Below, one piece after another: positions 23,657 to 35,616 of a DNA stretch of 64,000 nt (positions are counted from its first letter, which is position 1; every line of letters begins with the position of its first letter). Made by a program: the position numbers and the translations under genes. Origin of the DNA: Struthidea cinerea (Eukaryota; Chordata; Aves; Passeriformes; Corcoracidae). The DNA is taken from NCBI GenBank assembly GCA_013397865.1, contig VZTI01003795.1, forward strand, positions 1 to 64,000, read 5' to 3'. The notes under the pieces are model-generated. The model saw nothing but the letters and a program-made list of their open reading frames with translations. It was not told the DNA's origin and did no database searches.

Positions 23657-24040
23657 CACACTCATCACACACTCATCACACCCTCATCACACTCATCACA
23701 CACACATCACACCCTCATCACACTCATCACACACATCACACACATCACACACATCACACACATCACACTCATCACACCCTCATCACACTCATCACACACT
23801 CATCACACACATCACACACATCACACTCATCACACACTCATCACACACATCACACACATCACACACATCACACACATCACACTCATCATACTCATCACAC
23901 CCTCATCACATTCATCACACTCATCACACTTATCACACCACATCACACTCATCACACACGTCACACTCATCACACACATCACACACACATCACACACATC
24001 ACACACGTCACACTCATCACACACATCACACACACATCAC
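23657..24040. repeat. CATCACAC microsatellite/minisatellite array
   Basis: 384 bp made almost entirely of CATCACACT, CATCACACA and CATCACACAC words, with occasional CCCTCATCACA and single variants such as CGTCACACT and CATCATACT. Blocks of the same word order recur, so a higher-order duplication is likely. The His/Ser/Thr-rich frame 23583-24233 plus and its Cys/Asp/Val mirror at 23830-24033 minus are products of this array. Confidence 0.95.
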
Positions 24041-24094
24041 GCTCGTCTCACTCCCTGCAGCCCTGGCATCCCGTTTTGAGAACAGATGCAAGAG

Positions 24095-24300
24095 GAATAA
24101 ATGTGGAACCTTTGTGATTTCTGCCCAGGGAGGTTATTTACAGCCTGCAACCTGCCTGGTCACCAATACCCTCCAACAGCCGCTTGGACATGGTGTTGTC
24201 ATTAAGCATTTACAGCAAAGCAACTGCAATTAAAGATTCATCAATCCTATCGCATTACAGCACTACCCAGAGCAGGCATTCACCTTGGGTCAACTTTCCT
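24095..24300. promoter_or_regulatory. Possible conserved non-coding element
   Basis: Directly after the array lies an AT-rich block with GGTGTTGTCATTAAGC, GCAACTGCAATTAAAG, ATTCATCAATCC and CGCATTACAGC. It has homeodomain and PBX-like words, low CpG and no credible frame. The call rests only on this texture. Confidence 0.22.
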
Positions 24301-25750
24301 CTCTCTTCTCTTGTTTTCTGAGGACAATGACGAGCTGGAGTCAGCTATCAGTGGAAAGTGTACACGCTGCGTGTCCGTGGGCTTGTCCGAGTGGTTTTGG
24401 TGTTGATGGAGGCATTTTGTTGGGGACATGGTGTTTGTTGAAGGAGGAAGGGCCTGAAAATTAAACTATAAACTGCAAGGTGGTTTGGGGAGACCTCCCA
24501 GACTCGTTTTCACCCTGACTCGGTTCTTTCAGAGAGAAATGCACTTCAGGCAGCTCACCTGAGAGAAAGGTTGGCTGGTGAAGAAGATGAACCCTGGTTT
24601 TCCAAAATACCTCCTTCCCAAAATGCTGCACCCATCCAGAAGGAGGAGGCCCGACAGTGCTGCTGGGATGTCTCCAAACACCCATCTGAAGGAATTTCAG
24701 GGGTTGTTTTGTTCTGGAGGGACATCACACCTCAACTCGTTCATCCACCTCTGTCTCCCGTCAGGAAATTTGGAAAGGGCGCTGAAAGCAAGGAGTGAGT
24801 TTGGAGATCTGAAATTATTCGGTGAAATGATGGCATTGGAAGTATCAAAAAGGACTTGTCGTGGTTGGGTACACCCAGATTTCACAGAGCATTCGGAAAT
24901 GAAGCCGTGTATAAATCCCCTTGCTCAGAGTCCCCATGGGATCGGGTTTTTCCCAAGACTTTACAAGGGCTTTAAGGAAAACAGAATTTGCCCTTTCTGC
25001 TGCAAACTGGTCCGAGCCACCCGGGCTCAGCCCAGCTTGGACTCTGCTCTTAGGGAAGGAGGAGAGAGGGATTGACCCCTCTGTTTGCTACGACCTCACC
25101 GACTGCTACACTGCGAGTCCTCAAAATCACACCTGGAAATTCCCATTTACCCATCGAGGGGGTGAACAGACTTCAAACCGTTTCAGCACTTCGGAGAAGT
25201 CAGTGTTTCAGCATAACCATGTTTTGGCTCAGAGAAAAGTCCTGATCAATCCACGGATGTAATTTTCCCTAATTTTTCAGCCCTGGAGTATTTTTTCCCC
25301 CTCTCTGGAAGCTGTGAGCACGCTCAGGCTGTGAGCACACCCACCAATGTTCGTTTGCAGAGGGCGGTTGATTGTTTCCGGAGCGGTGACAGAAATGTGT
25401 GGGTCACAGATGAGCTTTGATATATTTGATGAACTTCTGCACAGCTGGCACGAAGCTCTGCCTCTCCAAGGGGTTGGGGAGAGGGGGTTTTGCCAGAGCA
25501 GGAGGGCAGTGGGAGCTGGCACAAGGTTTGGGATTGGGATTTCAGATGGAAATGATTTGGGACATCGGTTTTGTGAGAAAATGCTCCTGTGAATCTCGTG
25601 TAAAAAACTGCCCCTTCTCCATGAATATTAAATCCTCTGTGCACAAAAAACGCTCGTCCTTCTCTCCACACTTGGATTTTCCAGGGATTCAGGGTTGAGG
25701 TGGGGGGAGTTGCTCAGACCCAGCTCCGTAACACCCTCCCCAGGCCGCAG
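24301..25750. other. 1.45 kb of unique sequence
   Basis: The longest frame is 24578-25075 plus (165 codons). Its translation has no recognisable domain and it overlaps other frames. No known repeat is recognised. Confidence 0.45.
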
Positions 25751-26116
25751 GATTCAGGGCAACGCTCCTCAGCCTTTACCCTCCCAGCTAAAGGTTGGGT
25801 TTGGATCATCCTGGGACGTTCTTTGAGAGCTAAAAAGCCTCTTCAGAGGATGATTTATCCCCCCAAACTGAGTGAAACATCCCTTTCTCTCCTAAATCCC
25901 TCCAGAAAGCAGCTGGAACCACCTTGGACACAACATCCAGCTCTTGGATGTTCAATATTCCATAAAACCTTCATGGATGTCCTGGAAAGGAGGCCACGTG
26001 TAGGGCCTCAGCTCTCGCAGACAAGTGTTTATAACCCAGAAATTCTGTTAATTTTCCTTTTTTTCCTTTCCCTGTTAACGTGGGAGCTGTCAGCCCCACT
26101 AACTCGAAGTGTTTGC
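25751..26116 (+). repeat. Local duplication, copy A (366 bp)
   Basis: This aligns with 28252-28635. The left 90 bases are clearly diverged, with about eight substitutions and two indels relative to copy B. From 25842 to 26092 the two copies show no difference over 251 bases. After that they diverge again (GTCAGCCCCACTAACTCG against GTCATTCCCATTAAATCG). Both carry the frame starting MIYPPKLSETSLSLLN because the DNA is identical, and there is no sign of a real protein. Confidence 0.92.
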
Positions 26117-26336
26117 CCACCAAACCTCAGCCCCGAGCGTTTCCCCGCTGTTCGTGCCCAGGCTGGCTCTCCCCAGGGAGCAGCGATAACGTTTTGACTC
26201 CTGACAGATGCTTCCATCACAAGGATATTTTCCAGGCTGACTTTTCCCCAGCCACCTCATAAAAAATACATTTTTTTTTTCCCCATTTGAAACGAGTTGT
26301 TTGAACTGGTGGGGGCTGCCGGAGGCGGCCGGGGCA
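26117..26336. other. Unique sequence after duplication copy A
   Basis: Contains a 10-base T run at about 26271-26280. Nothing else is recognised. Confidence 0.4.
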
Positions 26337-26575
26337 TCCTTTAAAATATGTCTTGCGATTAAAAATGAAAAATAGAATTCCAAAGTAATTAACATGTGTG
26401 TTATTGGATGTACGCTGATGATTACATTATAGAACTGGTTATCAAAGGATTACAGATAAGAGGTTTAATATTCTCCAGCTGATCCTGGAGCAAATTAATC
26501 TGCTCTGACCTTTACTGCTCTTTGTTACGTCAGCAGAGTATCATTTGAGCTGCATCATCCCTCGCCCCTCTCAGG
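26337..26575. promoter_or_regulatory. Possible conserved non-coding element
   Basis: AT-rich block with CCAAAGTAATTAACATGTG, GATGATTACATTATAG, AAAGGATTACAGATAAGAGG, GCAAATTAATCTGC and TTGTTACGTCAGCAG. Homeodomain, GATA-like (AGATAAG) and CRE/AP-1-like (TTACGTCAG) words are packed into 240 bp. No reading frame or repeat explains it. Confidence 0.33.
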
Positions 26576-28008
26576 AGAGCTAAAAAAGGAAGGAATTTCA
26601 AAAAATTTGTCTTTTAGGGGAAAGATTATCAGAGCAAAGCTTTGCTGGTTCATCGTGAGTGGTCAGCTGAGAGACGTCGATCTGAATGGCAAACTTTGGA
26701 ATCTCTGCACGGATTGGTGTAAGAACAACAAAAATGTGAATGAATCCATGCCCTGCACGAGGATTAGGCTCAGTACTGGATAAAACGGGTGCCATGGATT
26801 GTATGAAGTGTCCTGTCCCCACAAACAAAGCAAATTCTGAGGCCAACCCTTCAAATCCATCAGGTTTAACCCCCGAACGCCCAGATGGAGCCCCCGCAGT
26901 GAAGAATTCCTGTGTCCCAGTGCAATCTCCCAGCCATGAGGTCATTCCCAGCAGAGTGGATTAAAGCCACGCTCCCTCAATCCCGCGGATTCCAGCTCCA
27001 CAGATAAGGAGAGCTGCACCAGGACAGATCTCTGAGCTTTTTGTCTGACTCAGCAGGGAACAAAAGGCTGAGCCAATTAAACCACCGACAGCTGCTTTTC
27101 CCATGCTTTTCTCGTGTCCCTGTAAAGGAATTTTCACAGCTCTCCACCACTGCCAGAAGAGCACCGTGGTCACAGATCAGGGCTGGAAGGATGGATTTTC
27201 CTTCTGGAAGTGGGAAAAGGCACCCGTGCTGACAGTCAGACTCGGGATCAAACACACCCTGACAAGGACAGGCACTCCAGGGGTCTGTAAAACCAGGGAA
27301 CATCCAGGAAACTCTCATGGAAACGGGGTCTGAGCCAGCTCTGAGAAGTGCAAACGTGTCCTGGACAAGTCACAGGTGCACAAACCCCAACCAGCTCCAA
27401 GGAGATGCAGGAGGGGGGAATTTCCTGCTTCGCTCCCTCCATGGGATGTTGTATTTCCTTCTGTTCCTTCCTGGGCACTCCATCTCCTGATTAGGAATTT
27501 TTTGGGTAGAAAAGCTGGTTTTTCAAGAGGTTTTTGTACCTTTAGTCACTCAATTTAGGAAGAGTGCCATTCCACCCCCTCCCTGGAGCAGGGAGGTCTT
27601 TAAAGAAAAATCTTTATCCATCTGATGCCGTTCTCACATTCCCATCCAGATTTTCCACCAGAGCAGCTCCCGCTTTTCTCCGCACTTCATTCCAGAGCTC
27701 CTCTGCTTCAGTTTTCCTCCTTGCTCCAGATTTGGATCTCATTAGGTAAAAGGACACAGCCTTTCCCTCTCAGAACAAATTGCTCCTCTGCATTTCTCAT
27801 TCCTGAGGAAGGTAATACTCATGTTTCCTAGGAAACTTCGAGCGCTGCTTGCTGCAAACATCATCTTGGCATATTTGGGGAATTAAGGCTTCTCTTCCAT
27901 CACAGGAAAAAATAATAATGACATTTATCAAACCTTTTTCTCTGGAGCATCTTCCCAGAAAGGGAATTAGACCCTCATTGTTCCTTCGGATCTGCTGAGC
28001 CCCTTGAT
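26576..28008. other. 1.4 kb of unique sequence
   Basis: Opposing frames 26598-26945 minus and 26977-27318 minus have no domains. No known repeat is recognised. Confidence 0.45.
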
Positions 28009-28092
28009 TTCAAATTATTGCAGATATTTCAATTTGAAATTATTGCAGATATTTCAATTTGAAATTATTGCGGATACTGTAATTCAAAATTG
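28009..28092. repeat. 25-bp tandem repeat, about three copies
   Basis: Units of GAAATTATTGCAGATATTTC plus AATTT are repeated, the last with CGGATACTG in place of CAGATATTT. It lies 160 bp left of duplication copy B and has no counterpart beside copy A. Confidence 0.85.
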
Positions 28093-28251
28093 TTCCCTAC
28101 TGCAAAAAGCACCTTCCTGGTGGCACTGAGGAGTTGTGTCACCCCCAAGGCTCAGGAGGAATTTTTTGCTGAAGTAGGGAAGGAAAATGCTGGCGTGATC
28201 CATATCCTGATGAATATTCTTCCAAGGAAATTCCAGGCAATTTCTGCCTGG

Positions 28252-28635
28252 AATTCAGGGCAATGCTCCTCAACCTTTACCTTCCCAACTAAAGGTTGAA
28301 TTTGGGTCTAAGCTGATTATCCAGGGACATTCTTTGGTCACTTGAGAGCTAAAAAACCTGTTCAGAGGATGATTTATCCCCCCAAACTGAGTGAAACATC
28401 CCTTTCTCTCCTAAATCCCTCCAGAAAGCAGCTGGAACCACCTTGGACACAACATCCAGCTCTTGGATGTTCAATATTCCATAAAACCTTCATGGATGTC
28501 CTGGAAAGGAGGCCACGTGTAGGGCCTCAGCTCTCGCAGACAAGTGTTTATAACCCAGAAATTCTGTTAATTTTCCTTTTTTTCCTTTCCCTGTTAACGT
28601 GGGAGCTGTCATTCCCATTAAATCGAAGCGTTTGC
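28252..28635 (+). repeat. Local duplication, copy B (384 bp)
   Basis: Partner of 25751-26116, about 2.5 kb to the right in the same orientation. The identical tract is 28361-28611. The flanking parts carry substitutions and insertions, including an added TAAGCTGATTATC segment on the left. The sharp boundaries between identical and diverged parts suggest gene conversion or an assembly effect and do not fit a single recent duplication. Confidence 0.92.
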
Positions 28636-29180
28636 ATTTCAGAATAGAGAATTCCCAGCATTTATTCCAGCAGGGCATGGGCCCATGGAATCAGGTGTGC
28701 AGAACTCCAAAGGGGAAGGCTGTGCTCTGTGAAAATCACAGCACGTGGGAAGACAAAACCAGGGTAGGATCCTCCAGTGGTGCAAAAAGGTTGAAAAAAT
28801 GAGGATTTCCTGCCGATTCCACTCTTGGTTTGTCCGAAAGGAATCAATTCCCAAGCCCGCTACGTTCCCATTCCCACGTTCCACCATGTTCCCGTTCCTC
28901 TTTGTGGGTAAAACTCCCCAGGCTGTCCTGAGGATTCAGGGAGATGCAGGGTGTGGGAGAACCCTGGGCTCTTTGCTGGATAACGAAATCCTGGGAATGC
29001 TTAAGCCACAAATTGAGAGCCAAAATGGACTTTTCCACGTTTTCTGCGCCAATTTCCCATTTATTTCATCAATTAACGGGTCTTTCCCCAAAATATTGCC
29101 GGAATTTCTGGAAGTGGTGATGCTTTACACGCATCCCACTCTTTGTGGGAGCAGAACCAGGGCTACACGAAAATTTTAGT
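28636..29180. other. Unique sequence left of the assembly gap
   Basis: The frame 28745-29179 plus (144 codons) runs to the gap but shows no domain, and the minus strand is also open across parts of it. Confidence 0.4.
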
Positions 29181-29232
29181 GGGGGGGGGGNNNNNNNNNN
29201 NNNNNNNNNNNNNNNNNNNNNNNNNGGGGGGG
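29181..29232. other. Assembly gap flanked by poly-G
   Basis: Ten G at 29181-29190, 35 undetermined bases at 29191-29225, then seven G at 29226-29232. The missing piece is probably a G-rich homopolymer or simple repeat that sequencing failed to cross. The true length is unknown. Confidence 0.97.
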
Positions 29233-32134
29233 AAATCTCTTTTTAATCCTTTTTAACCAAAAACAGAGAAGGAAAATTCGCTTTTTCTGGGATTATCCTG
29301 CTCCTGCTTAAAACCAGACCCGGCAGGACACTGGTCCCCAGCGTTCCCAGTGCCAGGCTCCAACTGGGAGCTGGGCTTTGCTCCCTTGGGTGCTGCCCAC
29401 GCTCAGCAAAGTTAATTAAGGATAACAGAACCTCCTGCAAACAATGGGGGCTCTGTTCCTTCAGATCTCTGGATAAATACTTTATTCCTGAAACCAGAGC
29501 TCCCAAACTGATTTGCGTTACAGGAGTAACTTTCCCTTGTAATTAATTGATGGATTACTTAGTTAATTACTCGCTGACGTGATCACTCAGGTGTTTTATG
29601 GCATCGGTGGGGTTGATAATGATCTCATGGAGTGTTTGGAGCAGCTGGAATTCCTGCTCCAAACAGGGAATGTGCATTTATTTGGATGGGAACAGAGGGA
29701 AGGAATTTTTCCCACCTCTGCCCGATCCTCCTTTTTGTCAGGAATTTTGCATTTTGTAATTTTTTGGTGATGATTCAAAAAAAAAAAAAAAAGAAGGAAA
29801 ATATTGCGTAAATTAGGTGAGTTTTGCAGGTTTTCCAGAGTTTCCTTCCTTGCCTGTGGCTCTATCACGACGGATTCTCCTTCTCCTCCTCCTCTTCCTC
29901 CAAGGAAATTTAAGGTCTGAAAATTCTGTGAATGAATGAATTGACGGCTGAAAGTTTTCATGGATAACTGTGCTCCACCTACATGTTTGTTTATGCTGTC
30001 TGTATAAAAACCAGTTCATTACAGCACCTCGTTAATTCAAATTCTGGTGCAACATTTGTCAGAATAATGACAGGTATTAAGGCATTTCCTCCGAAAAATG
30101 ATTTGGGTTTATTTTGCTTCTCGCTAATATTTCCATAAGAAAAATCTCATTATAATAAACAGTTCATTAAAGTTTCACTTTGGATTTGGAATCGGTTTCA
30201 TTCCCTCTCACCAGCCTGGTTTTTGATGATTTATTTCAGAGCAGCAGCAGAACCTGCCCATCTTCAAGCAAAAATCTGCAAAAATTTACAAAAATTGTGG
30301 TTTGAGTGTTTTGTTTTCTTAACCAAATAAAGGGGTTTTTGTCATGCATATCAACTACAGCATTTCTAAAAATTGATTCACAGACCCGAATTTAAATGGC
30401 CATCCTTAAAAATGATATTTTTTCAAATTTCCATTAAATCAGGAATGCACTCAGCCCCCTTTCATTCCAGAAGAGCCCAGCTAAAGGGTGGCTTTTCTTC
30501 AGAGCTTCTTTTGCCCTCTGAGCTTCAATTAAATGTTATCTTGGTTTTTTGCCATGTCTGGCTCACGATTAAACCCAATAATGAATAAATCCTGCAAAAT
30601 CCATTTCCCAGCGTCTGATCTGACAGCGAATTTTTAAGGAATTATAAGAAAATCTCGGAATCTTCAGGAATTTGAGTGTCAAGTTTTTCAGGGCTTCCCT
30701 CTAGGTTTTAACGGAACATTTCCCTTTCACCTTTAAATAATCTCCACCCGGGATCACAACGCAGGAGGACATGGAAAAAGGAGCTGCTGGAAAAGCAAGG
30801 GAGGCGGGTTTGTTTCATGGTTGAGCAGCTCTCATCTTCATCCCTAAAATGAAATATAAACTTCTTGTGTCTCTTTTCTTCCCTGCATTAAGTGCCCTGC
30901 ATTCACCTGGGGCCACTCAATACCTTCGGTTTCATCTTTCCAACACAAAAGTCCTTTTTTTCCCCCCTCTTTTCTCTTCCTTCTCCTCCTATTCAACTCC
31001 AGCAGCGTTCGGGAGAGTGGAAAAATTAATTGGTTTTCCCTAATGATGTCTCAGTGAGCAGATCAGGTGAACTGTGGGCAGCAGCTGCACTTCAATTTGG
31101 GAGTGTGCAATTGAAAATTAGGCACTCATTGGGTTACTGCACCTGAGCTGCGGATTGGCCCCCTGCCTGAGGGGGTTTAGAAAGATAAAAGTCACTAAAA
31201 AATCCAGAGAAATTCTAATATCCATGTGGATGGGAAGGAAAGGAGAATGGAGATCATCCTGATTTGTTTGGAAAATAACATGGAAGTTAGGACTTGAGGA
31301 AGTGCAGAAAAGTTGAGATTGGAGGTAATTAAATGTCATTTTTGCACTTGGTGGAGTTAAACCCAACCTCGGTGTTCTGGAATTGTCTCAAGTACCAGAA
31401 AGTGAAACACGGAGGAAAAAGCATAAATCTTAAATTACTGCAGAGTAATTAATAATCCAAAGTGCCAGGAAAGTATCAAATATTAAGATTAAGAGCATTT
31501 GGAACCACGTTTTTAATTTAAAAAGACAGTTTCAACCCAATGAGAACCTTGATTTGATTTTCACCTTAAAGCTTAAAGTTTTATTAAATATTAAAGCTGA
31601 CTGTGTGTGTGAATATTATTGTTTGGGTTTGGTTTGTTTTGTTTCTTCTAATATTCCACATTAAACTTGAGTCATTTCACTTCCAGGATCTGCTCAGATC
31701 CTCTTAGGAAACAACAAAAATCACATTTTAGGTGTTCCTAAAATAGAGAAGTGGAACCAGCATTTGGCCCATTGGATTTTTCCATTTGAAATTGTCAATA
31801 TTTTGCAATCTGGATGAAGCTGGGGATGTTTGTACTCCGAAATGTCAGCCAGCGTCTTCCAGTTTCACATATTTGTCATCATTTTACAGGCTTCAGGTTC
31901 ACATTACAAACTGGCAGCGACGCTTTTCAGGTCATCTAAATATTCCCTTTTTTTTTTTTTTTCCCCTCTCTCTCTCCCTTCACCTAAATTCGTAAATTTC
32001 AAAGGAAATCCAGAGGCAAATTGGAATGTCGGGGAAATCTCTCACCTTGGTGTTGCAGCTGGGCTTCTGAACCAGGCACGGCTCTGAGGCACCGGGGGAC
32101 AAAAAAGGCACCTACAAAGCACAAATATGGTCTG
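29233..32134. other. 2.9 kb AT-rich unique sequence with homopolymers
   Basis: Contains a 16-A run at 29777-29792, a pyrimidine tract of CTCCTTCTCCTCCTC type at about 29877-29905, another at about 30955-30990, and a 15-T run at 31948-31962 followed by CT repeats. No known transposon or credible frame is visible. Confidence 0.45.
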
Positions 32135-32320
32135 AAAATCATGGAATGGTTTGGGGTGGAAGGGACCTTAAAGCCCATCCTTAATTCCATGGGCAGGGAC
32201 ACCTTCCACTATCCCAGGGTGCTCCAACCTGGCCTTGGACATTTCCAGGGATGGGGTAGCCACGGATTCTCTGGGAATCTGTCCCAGCGCCCCACCAGCC
32301 TCATGGATTCACCTGGATGA
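32135..32320 (-). mobile_element. CR1 LINE 3' end
   Basis: Starts AAAATCATGGAATGGTTTGG, then GGTGGAAGGGACCTTAAAGC, GGGCAGGGACACCTTCCAC, CTGGCCTTGGACATTTCCAG and GATTCTCTGGGAATCTG. Minus orientation. Small deletions relative to the other tails (for example the CTCCAACCTGG junction) mark it as a diverged copy. Confidence 0.9.
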
Positions 32321-35300
32321 AAGGAAACAGAGCTGGAGTTGTTTCCTAAACTCTGGAGTGAAGAGTAGCCAACAAATTAGCTTGGAAAAGGTGGGAGAAA
32401 AACCTGCCCGTGGCTCTTATGTGATCCTGTATCCGAAGAAAAATCTCTTCCCCAAGAGCTGGAACTTGCCTTCAAAGTTAAGGTTTTCTCTGTGTTTTGA
32501 AAATGCATTTTATGGATGTCAGAGGGAATCCTGTGCTCCATCACAATTCCAGCATCTCCCAGTGCAGGAGGAGCTTTCACTTCGCTTCCCCTGACTCGTG
32601 TGAAGCCCAAATGCACAAAAAAACTGCACCCAGACCCTCAAAACATTCCAAAAGATTTTCTCTTCTGGGAAACACGGCCATGCGTTGGGTTCCTGCTTGA
32701 AAGCACTTAAAATCAAACAGCATCACAACCTAGAGCCCTAGAAACCACTAATTCCGTTTATTCCCTGTTCCTGGAGCCTGTCTGGGAGAGCTGGAGCAAG
32801 AAAAAGAGGGAAAATTCACCACGTTCTGAGCGCCCACGAGAGCAGAGAGGGAAAGGCTGACGCAGGTCACCTCTCCCGTCCTCTGGCAGAGCAAATCCAT
32901 TCTCCCTTCCCTATTTATTGCCTGAGCCAATATAAAAGCTTTCCCCATCCAAATCCCGAAGCTTTTGCTGCTCTGTGCTCCGAAAGTGAGAGGATTTATC
33001 ACTTGTGCCGTTGTGCTGCCCTGGATTAGCGGGAAGAGCCGCGCGCTCCGGCCGCCGTTGGCATTCCTGGCGCGTACGGACAGCACAGTTCCCATCCACG
33101 AGCCAGGGGCAGGAAGAAGCGGCTTCTGTGAGCAGAGCCTTGGGTTGGGAAGGCTCAGGCGTGCAGCTGGCCCTGCCAAGGAGGGGAAATCAGCAACTTG
33201 TTGGAATTCCTGCTCTTATCGGCCCGGCAGAGTGGAAGGGCTCGCTCCTCGCCACGTTAATTGCTTTGAGTTGGGCTTTTGGAGGAATCTTTGGGTTCAG
33301 CTGTGGGGTGGCATTTCCATAATGCCGATTCTTCCCCAGGATCAGGGATCTCGGAGAGAACTGTAAAATCTTCACTCCTGTTCTTCCCTTTGTGGCCTGA
33401 TTTTTCAGGGCAAGGAGTCAGGACTCGCCCCTGGAAACTCAGCCGGACGTGGCTCATTCCGGGTGAGCACAGGGAGGAATTATCCCAGCAGGAGGGAGGA
33501 AAAGGAGTCACAAGATCCCCCTCTGTCCTCATCCCTGAGCAGCAATTCCCAGCTCATCCCTCACTCTGCCTGCCCAGGGAATATTCAGCCTTTGAACAGA
33601 AGAAAAGAACTCCACACAAGGAACATTTTCAAAGGATTTTACAGCCAGGGATTCAGGATTAAACACAGCGTTTTCCTGCCTTTTCCAAGAAGTTCATCCA
33701 GTGCCAGACACAATTCCAGGAGAGACAGGAACGTAGGGATGGGTTTTTACCTCAGAGGGACAACCAGAGCAGTGTGAGTTAGACTAAGACTAATCAGACT
33801 AAAACAGAGATTTCTGTACAAGAATTTGGGGTCTCTCTGAGGTAAAAACCCCATTTCCATACATCAGAGAAGGAGGAATGGGAACCTTCATCCTCATAAA
33901 AATGGGATCAGGAAGCTCCAGCCTTTTCCAGGAGTGACCAAGGTCAGAGTGTGTTACACCTTCAATTATTTTTAGGTTTCGAGAGAACCAGTTACCATCT
34001 CCTGTACCTAATGAAAGGTCAGCTCGGGTATTAATACCGATATAAAATAAGGTTTTATTTTACAGAGGCTCTTTTTGTGATGCCAGGAGTCTGATGTAAG
34101 AGGAAATGTGATTCAAAAGGTGTCACCAAGGCAGTCGGTGCCATCCCAAGGGATCCAGGTGTGTCTGTATCGCTCCTCTCAGGCTGCAGATCCTCCCTGT
34201 AAGGAGTAAAACACAAATATTCCCAGAGAGGGAGAGGTGTGAGGCTCAGTGTGGCTGAGCAAACACTTGGCTGAGGGCCAGGAAGCACCCGGGAAAGGGG
34301 TGTATGAAAGGGAAAGATACTGGGGGAAAACCATTCACAAAAGCGGTTGAAATCCCACAAAAACATGGATCTTTGCCTTTGGGAATTATGCACGGATTTG
34401 AGTCTTCCTCAAATTCAATTCTTCCTACAAATATTATCCCAATTAATGAGTGAAGGTGATGGGATTGCAGGGTAAGCTCTTGGTAAGGCCCAATTAATGC
34501 AAGAAAATTGGTGAGTGAGGCAGGAAAAGGTGTCCTGGACGTGGAGCATCCCGGAGTTCCCACTTTGTCAGTGGAAAGGGAGTCTCTGTGCTTTCCTCTC
34601 GTTACAGCTTAGAAGGGCCCCTTTGCTCCAGCTGCCTGAACTGTGGAGAGCAACTTTCCAAGGCTGAACTTTCTGCCTTGTGATTCCTGCACACCCTTCC
34701 CAGCCATTCCAGCTGGGCTGTGCTGCTCCTGCACCGACTGGGACAGCTCCAGAGGCGTTTGCAGCCACAGGGAGCGGAGTTTGGTGAATCCACCACTGCC
34801 AGGATCGACAGGGTGGCCAATAAACACAAAATCCAGCACCGAGCTCCAGAGCAGGGCCTGGCTGCTCGCCCTTGTGCCCCTGAACTGCTTTTGGAAGCCC
34901 TGCCCTGCCCAGTGCAAGTGAAATTATCCTAATTAGCCACTTTGAAAGAGTTCCCAGCGAGCTGCTGGATCCTGATCCTTTCCTAGGTCACTGCAAAACA
35001 ATTTCACATCTAATTCAGATTGCACAAAGCCTCATGAGCTCATGGAAACACTGACACAGCTTCGTGTTCTCCCCAGTCTGGGTCACATTTGGGGCTGGGT
35101 AAAAGGCAGATGATGACCCTCCTGTTATTTTTAAAGTCACCCTCGTAGGTGTTTTATTCTCCTTCGTCTCAGACCTGCATCCCCTGAACAAATAGAAATA
35201 GATCTGCTCTTTTCTTCATCCCCTTTTCAGATGATGATGAATTAAGCAGGTTCTGCTTGACAGCTCTGTTTATCGAGATGGACCAAACCCAGAACCCAAA

Positions 35301-35570
35301 CAAACCCAAACCAGAGGAAGTTCAGAGTTGCAGCCAGACCTTTTACCTGTTTTCCCTTCTGAACGACCCAAATCCGAATTTTAGGAACATTTCCTAAAAT
35401 GTTCTGATCTATTTTTAATTACTGAGACTCCCAGTCTGTAGCTCAGCAGGAGATAAAACACAGACATAAAGATCTGGCTGTTCCTCCACGATCTTTTTTT
35501 CCAGAGTTGTGCAACCAAGGCTGTTTTTACGGCCACAGTAGCATAAATTAGCCATGAACAGGCACAGGAA
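32321..35570. other. 3.2 kb of unique sequence
   Basis: At about 33005-33180 a GC- and CpG-richer stretch (GGGAAGAGCCGCGCGCTCC) stands out, but it is too short for a CpG island and has no supported exon. Frames 32748-33179 minus and 32965-33366 plus overlap on opposite strands. No known repeat is recognised. Confidence 0.45.
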
Positions 35571-35616
35571 GGGGGATTTAGCACCAGGAAGATGGATTTA
35601 GCACCAGGAAGATGGA
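35571..35616. repeat. 20-bp tandem duplication, two copies
   Basis: TTTAGCACCAGGAAGATGGA appears twice in succession. Confidence 0.85.

Noticed and set aside
22751..23668. 305-codon minus-strand frame rich in Ser, Pro and His
   Set aside because: It is the translation of the 31-bp minisatellite, and neighbouring frames are equally open.
23657..24040. CRISPR-like array
   Set aside because: Units are 9-10 bp and contiguous, without spacers, and the DNA is eukaryotic.
23583..24233. His/Ser/Thr repeat protein
   Set aside because: Product of the CATCACAC array. No conserved start, domain or flanking exon.
25700..26197. 165-codon frame whose middle recurs at 28342-28647
   Set aside because: The shared peptide comes from the 251-bp identical DNA tract. 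The ends diverge out of any common protein.
33005..33180. CpG island promoter
   Set aside because: Too short and only mildly enriched in CpG. No TATA, initiator or downstream exon found.
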